DNA from: F23-B02 sp963633225
GTDB taxonomy: Bacteria > Bacillota > Clostridia > Oscillospirales > Oscillospiraceae
Assembly: GCA_963633225.1 (NCBI GenBank)
Contig: CAVGXR010000046.1
Coordinates: 1 to 10,487, forward strand
Direction of reading: 5' to 3'
Length of the DNA: 10,487 bases
This document shows positions 6,790 through 10,487 of this stretch, one piece after another. The notes under the pieces were generated by a model that was not told the origin of the DNA, searched no databases, and worked only from the letters and a program-made list of their open reading frames with translations. Position 1 is the stretch's first letter, and every line of letters begins with the position of its first letter. The translations under genes and the position numbers were made by a program.

Positions 6790-8165
6790 GAGTCAAGCAC
6801 GACATGATCGTAGCGCTTGGACGGGCGGTAGATGATAAGCGCAACGAAGATGAGCACCGATGTCACGGCAAGGCTTATGGGGTAGACGTTCATTATTGTC
6901 TCGAATGTCCTGCTCATGGGGAAAACGGTGTATATCCATGTGATGCGTATCCCGCACACGCCGAGCATCGTCAAAACAGCCGGCACGAGGGAAATGCCGT
7001 AGCCGCGCATATACGCCGACATGACCTCATACAAAAGGCAGAATATATACGAGGTGTAGACTATCTTCAGGCGCGTATAGCCGATCTCGATGACCTCGGG
7101 GTCGTTATTGAACAGGCTGAGGAGAAATCTGCCCGCAAGGAGCATGGCCAAGACCGTAATGCCTGTGGCTATGATATCCTCGATAATGCAGAGCTTCAGG
7201 GTCTTGCGGCAGCGGTCTATCTGCGCTGCGCCGTAGTTCTGACCGACGAAGGTGGTGCAGGCCTGACCGAAGGAGTTGAGGATATAATATGCTATGATCT
7301 CGACATTGAAGCCTGCGGAGGAGGCCGCCATCGTGACCTTGCCGAGGCTGTTTACGGCGGAGGATATGATGATATTTGAAAGCGAGAACACGGCGCTCTG
7401 CACACCGGCGGGCAGGCCGATCTTCAGTATGCGTCCGAGTATCTTCCAGTCGATACACAGCTTTTTGAGCTCTATCCGAATGCACAGCTCTGTTTTCATA
7501 AGCTTCACGCCGAGGATAAGCGAGCTCACGGCGTTTGCTATGACTGTTGCAACGGCAACGCCGTCCACCGTCATGTCAAGAACTGTGACGAAGAATATAT
7601 TGAGTATGACATTGAGAATGCCGGACACCGCAAGCGCTATCAGCGGCGTTTTCGTGTCTCCCGCGCTTCTGAATATCGCAGATTCAAAGTTATAAAGGAA
7701 TATCACCGGCAGGCCCAGCAGATAAATGCGCATATAGATCATGGCAAGCGGGAACACATCATCAGGCACATTGAGCATCAAAAGCACGGACTTTGCGATG
7801 GCCTGACCTATGAGCATGACTGCAATGCCGCCGAGGAAGGCCGCGACGACCGACGTATGCACCGCACGCGAGACCGTTTCCTCATCGCTCCTGCCTATGG
7901 CGTTTGCTATGACGACGTTCGCGCCGAGGGCAATGCCGATAAACAGGTTGAGTATCAGTCCTATGACGGGGCCGTTTGCGCCGACGGCTGCGACTGCCGC
8001 GACACGGTCTGTAGACGCAAAATTCCCGACTATGGCAACATCCGACGCATTAAAAAGCTGCCCCAGAATGCCGGTTGCCGCAACGGGCAGTGCATAGAGC
8101 AGAATTTTATCCCACATTGAGCCATTGAGCATGTCAATTGCAAGGCTTCTTTTTCTTTTATTCAT
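6786..8165 (-). CDS. MATE-family multidrug/toxin efflux transporter
   Basis: A 459-residue inner-membrane antiporter of the MATE (NorM/DinF-like) family, which exports cationic drugs or metabolites in exchange for sodium or protons. The N-terminus has the family's typical run (MLNGSMWDKILLYALPVAA, then ILGQLFNASDVAIVGNFAS), and twelve hydrophobic helices follow in two halves of about six. The second half starts near ILKIGLPAGVQSAVFSLSN and contains a further typical stretch, FVGQNYGA. The length is normal. I chose the ATG at 8165 because the usual family N-terminus begins there and GGGGTG lies 5 nt upstream. A second in-frame ATG at 8186 has a similar site (AGGGTG, 5 nt), and a TTG at 8228 is poorly placed. 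The gene sits after the sigF terminator and 33 nt before pcrA, with no terminator in that gap, so some read-through into pcrA is likely. The substrate is unknown. Confidence 0.93.
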   Translation of the reverse strand: MNKRKRSLAIDMLNGSMWDKILLYALPVAATGILGQLFNASDVAIVGNFASTDRVAAVAAVGANGPVIGLILNLFIGIALGANVVIANAIGRSDEETVSRAVHTSVVAAFLGGIAVMLIGQAIAKSVLLMLNVPDDVFPLAMIYMRIYLLGLPVIFLYNFESAIFRSAGDTKTPLIALAVSGILNVILNIFFVTVLDMTVDGVAVATVIANAVSSLILGVKLMKTELCIRIELKKLCIDWKILGRILKIGLPAGVQSAVFSLSNIIISSAVNSLGKVTMAASSAGFNVEIIAYYILNSFGQACTTFVGQNYGAAQIDRCRKTLKLCIIEDIIATGITVLAMLLAGRFLLSLFNNDPEVIEIGYTRLKIVYTSYIFCLLYEVMSAYMRGYGISLVPAVLTMLGVCGIRITWIYTVFPMSRTFETIMNVYPISLAVTSVLIFVALIIYRPSKRYDHVVLDS

Positions 8166-8200
8166 ACGAACACCCCATATTATCATCAAAACACCCTGAC

Positions 8201-8272
8201 ATTTTAACGCATACTTTATAAAATTCAAGCCCCCGCATATTATTTAATAAATCGTTAATAAGTTTTGGTCAA
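8201..8272 (-). promoter_or_regulatory. Candidate promoters of the MATE gene
   Basis: Two sigma-A-like pairs lie in the AT-rich gap on the minus strand. The upstream one is TTGACC (8267-8272), a 17-nt spacer and TATTAA (8244-8249). The downstream one is TTGAAT (8223-8228), a 16-nt spacer and TAAAAT (8201-8206). The downstream pair would start RNA near 8194, too close to serve the ATG at 8186 with its own ribosome binding site, but suited to the ATG at 8165. I cannot say which is used. Confidence 0.4.
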
Positions 8273-8290
8273 TGTGCAGTATATAAGTTT

Positions 8291-8329
8291 AAAAAAATCG
8301 CTCACGCGCCGCTACATTGGCGCGTGAGC
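8291..8329 (-). terminator. Terminator of the spoIIA operon
   Basis: A perfect 11-bp GC-rich stem (8300-8310 with 8319-8329), an 8-nt loop and, on the minus strand, a run of T residues (8291-8297). It begins directly after the sigF stop codon (8330-8332), so the sporulation operon ends with sigF and transcription should not continue into the MATE gene. Confidence 0.9.
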
Positions 8330-9037
8330 TTAACTCAAAATTTCGCGCAGCCGTGCTATAGCCCTTCTCTCAAGGCGCGATATCTGCACCTGCGATACGC
8401 CGAGCACCCGCGCCGTTTTCTCCTGAGTGAAGCCGTGGTAATAGCGCAGATAAAGCGTTTTGCGCTCCTTTTCGGACAGGCGTTCAAGGGCGCAGCGCAG
8501 GGCGACATGCTCTATCATGCGCTCCTCTCCGCCGCAGTCGCACAGAACGTGCTCAAGCGTAAAGCCCTCCTCTCCCGTTTCGCGCTGCAGGCTCTCGGCC
8601 TGTCCCGTGGCGGTCTCGGCAAAGGCTATCTCCTCGGGCGTAAGGCCCGTCTCGGCGGCAAGCTCCGACAAAAGCGCTGCGCGTCCCAGCCGCTGCTCAA
8701 GGGCGCGGCGGGCGTTTTTTATATGCTGCGAGCGCTCCTTTATGCTGCGGCTGACCTTGACGGTGCCGTCGTCGCGCAGGAAGCGGCGTATCTCGCCGGA
8801 TATCTTGGGCACGGCATAGGTCGAAAACTGCGTTCCGAAGCTCGTGTCAAAGCCGGATACGGCCTTCAGAAAGCCGAGGCAGCCGAGCTGATACAAATCG
8901 TCCGGCTCAACACCCCGTCCGAAAAATCGCCGTGCAACGCTCCATATGAGCCCCGAGTTTTCCTCGACGAGCCGTTCGGCGGCGGCCTTATCCCCCTGCT
9001 GCGCAAGACGGAGGTCATTGAGCATACACTCGGTCAT
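8330..9037 (-). CDS. sigF: RNA polymerase sporulation sigma factor SigF
   Basis: A 235-residue sigma-70 family protein, the first forespore-specific sigma factor. Region 2 spans about residues 25-90, with DDLYQLGCLGFLKAV (46-60) and the aromatic-rich DNA-melting stretch FGTQFSTYAVPKISGEIRR (67-85). Region 3 follows (about 97-150), and region 4 has the promoter-binding HTH (FTQEKTARVLGVSQVQISRLER, 203-224). The length and the SigF/SigG-type region 2.3-2.4 agree with sigma-F. Its place directly after the anti-sigma factor gene settles the identity over the close paralogue SigG. The start ATG overlaps the spoIIAB stop in ATGA (9034-9037), with a modest GAGG ribosome binding site, so translation is probably coupled to keep the sigma factor matched to its inhibitor. 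A GTP/acidic patch (GEEG, around 155-158) lies between regions 3 and 4. No spoVA genes follow; a terminator starts at once. Confidence 0.96.
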   Translation of the reverse strand: MTECMLNDLRLAQQGDKAAAERLVEENSGLIWSVARRFFGRGVEPDDLYQLGCLGFLKAVSGFDTSFGTQFSTYAVPKISGEIRRFLRDDGTVKVSRSIKERSQHIKNARRALEQRLGRAALLSELAAETGLTPEEIAFAETATGQAESLQRETGEEGFTLEHVLCDCGGEERMIEHVALRCALERLSEKERKTLYLRYYHGFTQEKTARVLGVSQVQISRLERRAIARLREILS

Positions 9038-9474
9038 CGAAGGCCTCTGCGCTGCCGTATCGTGCGCAGCATGGTCACGGTCGTGCCCTTGCCGGGCTTG
9101 CTTTTGACCCTGAGCCTGTCCATGAAGCTTTCCATGATAGTAAAGCCCATGCCGCTGCGCTCCTCGCCGCCGGTCGTGTACATCGGCAGCATTGCCTGCC
9201 CGATATCGGCTATGCCGCGCCCCTTGTCACGGATCGTGATCTCGAGCCTTTCGCCGTCGATTATGCGCAGGCGCATGCTTATTGTCCCGATGCTGTCGGG
9301 GTATGCGTGGACGATGCAGTTGGTCACTGCCTCGCTGACCGAGGTTTTGATATCGCCGAGCTCATCGAGCGTGGGGTCAAGCTGTGCGGCAAAGCCGGCA
9401 GCGGCAGCGCGTGCAAAGCTCTCGTTAGAGCTGCAGCTCGGAAATTCAAGCTTTATGTAGTTTGTCACCGTCAT
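9034..9474 (-). CDS. spoIIAB: Anti-sigma F factor and serine kinase SpoIIAB
   Basis: A 146-residue GHKL-fold protein that binds and silences sigma-F, and that phosphorylates the anti-anti-sigma factor SpoIIAA with ATP. The ATP-binding signatures are complete: the N box (IKTSVSEAVTNCIVHAY, with E48 and N52), the G1 box (DKGRGIAD, 83-90) and the G2 region (ERSGMGFTIM, 105-114). The N-terminal NESFAR stretch places R22 at the position of the arginine that contacts sigma-F and SpoIIAA in the Bacillus protein. The length is typical. A strong ribosome binding site (GGGAGGTG, 6-nt spacing) precedes the ATG at 9474, which overlaps the spoIIAA stop by 4 nt; the 3' end overlaps sigF by 4 nt. The strong site on this gene compared with sigF may help keep inhibitor in excess of sigma factor (inference). 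Nothing looks degraded. Confidence 0.97.
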   Translation of the reverse strand: MTVTNYIKLEFPSCSSNESFARAAAAGFAAQLDPTLDELGDIKTSVSEAVTNCIVHAYPDSIGTISMRLRIIDGERLEITIRDKGRGIADIGQAMLPMYTTGGEERSGMGFTIMESFMDRLRVKSKPGKGTTVTMLRTIRQRRGLR

Positions 9475-9803
9475 GTTCTCACCTCCCTTTTCGCGGCAAT
9501 TGGTATCATTCTGTCGATACCTGATGCGTCGAGCACGCGCAGCGGCTGCTGCTGCACGTTTTCAATATACATTCTTCCTCCGGCGTTTCTCATTTTCCTG
9601 TAGCTGCGCACAATGACCGCTATGCCGGACGAGTCCATAAAGCTCAGCTGCGCAAGATCGAGCACGAGGTCACGCGGGAGGAGCCGGTCGATAAGCTCCG
9701 CTATGCCGCTCACCGCCGTTTTTGCGCTGTGATGGTCAAGCTCTCCTTGCAGATACACCGTGAGCCTGCCGTCAGAATATTCCGATGCCAATTTCATTTT
9801 CAT
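9471..9803 (-). CDS. spoIIAA: Anti-anti-sigma F factor SpoIIAA
   Basis: A 110-residue STAS-domain protein that, when unphosphorylated, binds SpoIIAB and releases sigma-F in the forespore. The N-terminal GELDHHSA (20-27) is the signature found in SpoIIAA. The phosphorylation site lies in SFMDSSGIAVIV: with this start the residues are D57, S58, S59 and G60, the same numbering as the Bacillus subtilis protein, in which Ser58 is phosphorylated by SpoIIAB and restored by SpoIIE. I chose the ATG at 9803, with GGAG 4 nt upstream. A second ATG two codons on (9797, 10-nt spacing) is possible and would shorten the protein by two residues. An upstream in-frame extension to 9845 runs through the valS terminator hairpin and is not credible. 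It is the first gene of the operon, and its stop overlaps spoIIAB. Confidence 0.95.
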   Translation of the reverse strand: MKMKLASEYSDGRLTVYLQGELDHHSAKTAVSGIAELIDRLLPRDLVLDLAQLSFMDSSGIAVIVRSYRKMRNAGGRMYIENVQQQPLRVLDASGIDRMIPIAAKREVRT

Positions 9804-9813
9804 CACTCTCCGA

Positions 9814-9851
9814 TATAAAAAACTGATGCCGGGTATTATCAGCATCAGTTT
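9814..9851 (-). terminator. Terminator of valS, just upstream of spoIIAA
   Basis: A perfect 10-bp inverted repeat (9820-9829 with 9842-9851), a 12-nt loop and a T run on the minus strand (9815-9820, partly shared with the stem). It begins about 40 nt after the valS stop and ends only a few bases before the spoIIAA ribosome binding site. It should separate valS transcription from the sporulation operon, which leaves very little room for a spoIIA promoter. The loop carries GATAAT on the minus strand (9835-9840), a possible -10 element, although no good -35 box stands at the right distance. Confidence 0.8.
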
Positions 9852-9891
9852 AAATGTTTATATATGCAATTTTTGCAGAAACACGTCGGAC

Positions 9892-10487
9892 TTATCCGAG
9901 ATTTTTGAGGCTCTCCTCAAGATTTTCGATAAGCGCCTCGAGCTTTGCCTTCTTCTCGCGCTCGACGTTTACGACCTTCTCGGGTGCACGGGAGACGAAG
10001 TTTTCATTTGCAAGCTTCACTATCTGTCCCTCAAGCTGCTTTCTTGCATTTGCAAGCTCCTTCTCCATGCGTGCGCGCTCCTTTTCAAGATCGACGAGCT
10101 CCGCCATGGGCATGAACATGCGTGCGTTGTCCGTGATGACAGACACCATGCCGTCGCTTGTCTCGGGAAGCTCCGCTCTCACCTCAATGCCGGAGGCATA
10201 TGCAAGCTTGCAGATAAACTTCTCGCCGTCAGCAAATGCCCTGCCCTTGTCGGTGACGATGATGAGGTGGCTCTTTCTGGACGGGGGAACGTTCATCTCC
10301 GCTCTGCGGGCGCGGACAGCCTTGATCGCGTCCATGACCATGCCGAAGCTTGCCTCGTCCTCGGGGAAGCTGAGGCCTTCGCTGTACTCGGGGTAGGGCT
10401 GCATCATGAGCGCATCGCCCTCGTGCGGCAGCGCCTGCCATATCTCCTCGGTGATGAAGGGCATGAACGGGTGCAGGAGCTTGAGTA
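9892..10487 (-). CDS. valS: Valyl-tRNA synthetase, C-terminal part (cut by window edge)
   Basis: The last 198 codons of a class I aminoacyl-tRNA synthetase that attaches valine to tRNA-Val in the cytoplasm. The frame is open to the right edge, so the catalytic HIGH and KMSKS motifs lie outside the window. The visible part starts with the end of the anticodon-binding domain, LKLLHPFMPFITEEIWQ, a strongly conserved ValRS/IleRS/LeuRS stretch. A linker follows, and the sequence ends in a charged coiled-coil arm of about 65 residues (from LVDLEKERARMEKEL to LEESLKNLG), which is characteristic of ValRS and contacts the tRNA. The gene ends in TAA and is followed by an intrinsic terminator before spoIIAA. 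An internal ATG near 10464 is not a start. The coiled-coil tail makes ValRS much more likely than its IleRS or LeuRS relatives. Confidence 0.93.
   Translation of the reverse strand, partial: LKLLHPFMPFITEEIWQALPHEGDALMMQPYPEYSEGLSFPEDEASFGMVMDAIKAVRARRAEMNVPPSRKSHLIIVTDKGRAFADGEKFICKLAYASGIEVRAELPETSDGMVSVITDNARMFMPMAELVDLEKERARMEKELANARKQLEGQIVKLANENFVSRAPEKVVNVEREKKAKLEALIENLEESLKNLG

Noticed and set aside
3497..8165. MATE-PcrA-EamA as a dedicated functional system, such as an efflux-repair defence module
   Set aside because: The genes share strand and spacing, but pcrA appears to have its own promoter and the families are common everywhere; shared function is not supported by the sequence.
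9804..9845. N-terminal extension of SpoIIAA to 9845
   Set aside because: It would be encoded by the valS terminator hairpin and by the ribosome binding site of the real start.
1..10487. CRISPR array, transposase, phage genes, toxin-antitoxin pair, rRNA or tRNA genes
   Set aside because: No regular spaced repeats, no transposase or integrase motifs and no tRNA cloverleaf were seen on either strand.

Overview
The window looks like chromosomal DNA from an endospore-forming member of the Bacillota, most likely class Clostridia (Oscillospiraceae/Ruminococcaceae-like). The main evidence is a complete spoIIAA-spoIIAB-sigF operon, found only in endospore formers. A PcrA-type helicase, a Gram-positive style MATE transporter and strong purine-rich ribosome binding sites fit the same picture. 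Base composition is fairly GC-rich by eye, with AT-rich gaps between genes. I see no phage, plasmid, transposon or CRISPR signature; this reads as ordinary core and transporter gene territory, and I found no convincing new multi-gene system.

Layout from left to right. Positions 1-498 hold no gene I can support. The first 205 bases carry several hairpins, including two intrinsic terminators, and resemble an intergenic repeat-type element. Positions 499-1002 (minus) encode a small flavodoxin-like protein with its own sigma-A-type promoter. Positions 1148-1990 (minus) encode an AraC-family regulator, divergent from a dicarboxylate/amino acid:cation symporter at 2124-3419 (plus). Two back-to-back sigma-A promoters lie between this pair, which suggests a local regulator-transporter unit. 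A 19-bp bidirectional terminator (3449-3490) separates the symporter from a leftward gene set: MATE efflux protein (6786-8165), PcrA/UvrD helicase (4374-6752) and an EamA/DMT exporter (3497-4369). The helicase appears to have its own promoter overlapping the MATE stop codon, and no Shine-Dalgarno, so its mRNA may be leaderless. The exporter starts 4 nt after the helicase stop.

The right part is the sporulation operon, transcribed leftward: spoIIAA, spoIIAB and sigF, joined by two 4-nt ATGA overlaps and closed by a strong terminator right after sigF. The products form the known forespore switch. SpoIIAB holds sigma-F inactive and phosphorylates SpoIIAA; dephosphorylated SpoIIAA frees sigma-F. 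Upstream, and cut by the window edge, is the 3' end of valS (valyl-tRNA synthetase), followed by a terminator that sits just before the spoIIAA ribosome binding site.

The observations most worth a second look are the missing substrate arginine (and an altered NMDGT motif) in the symporter, the predicted leaderless pcrA message, the unusual valS-terminator/spoIIA-promoter arrangement, and the structured gene-free left end.
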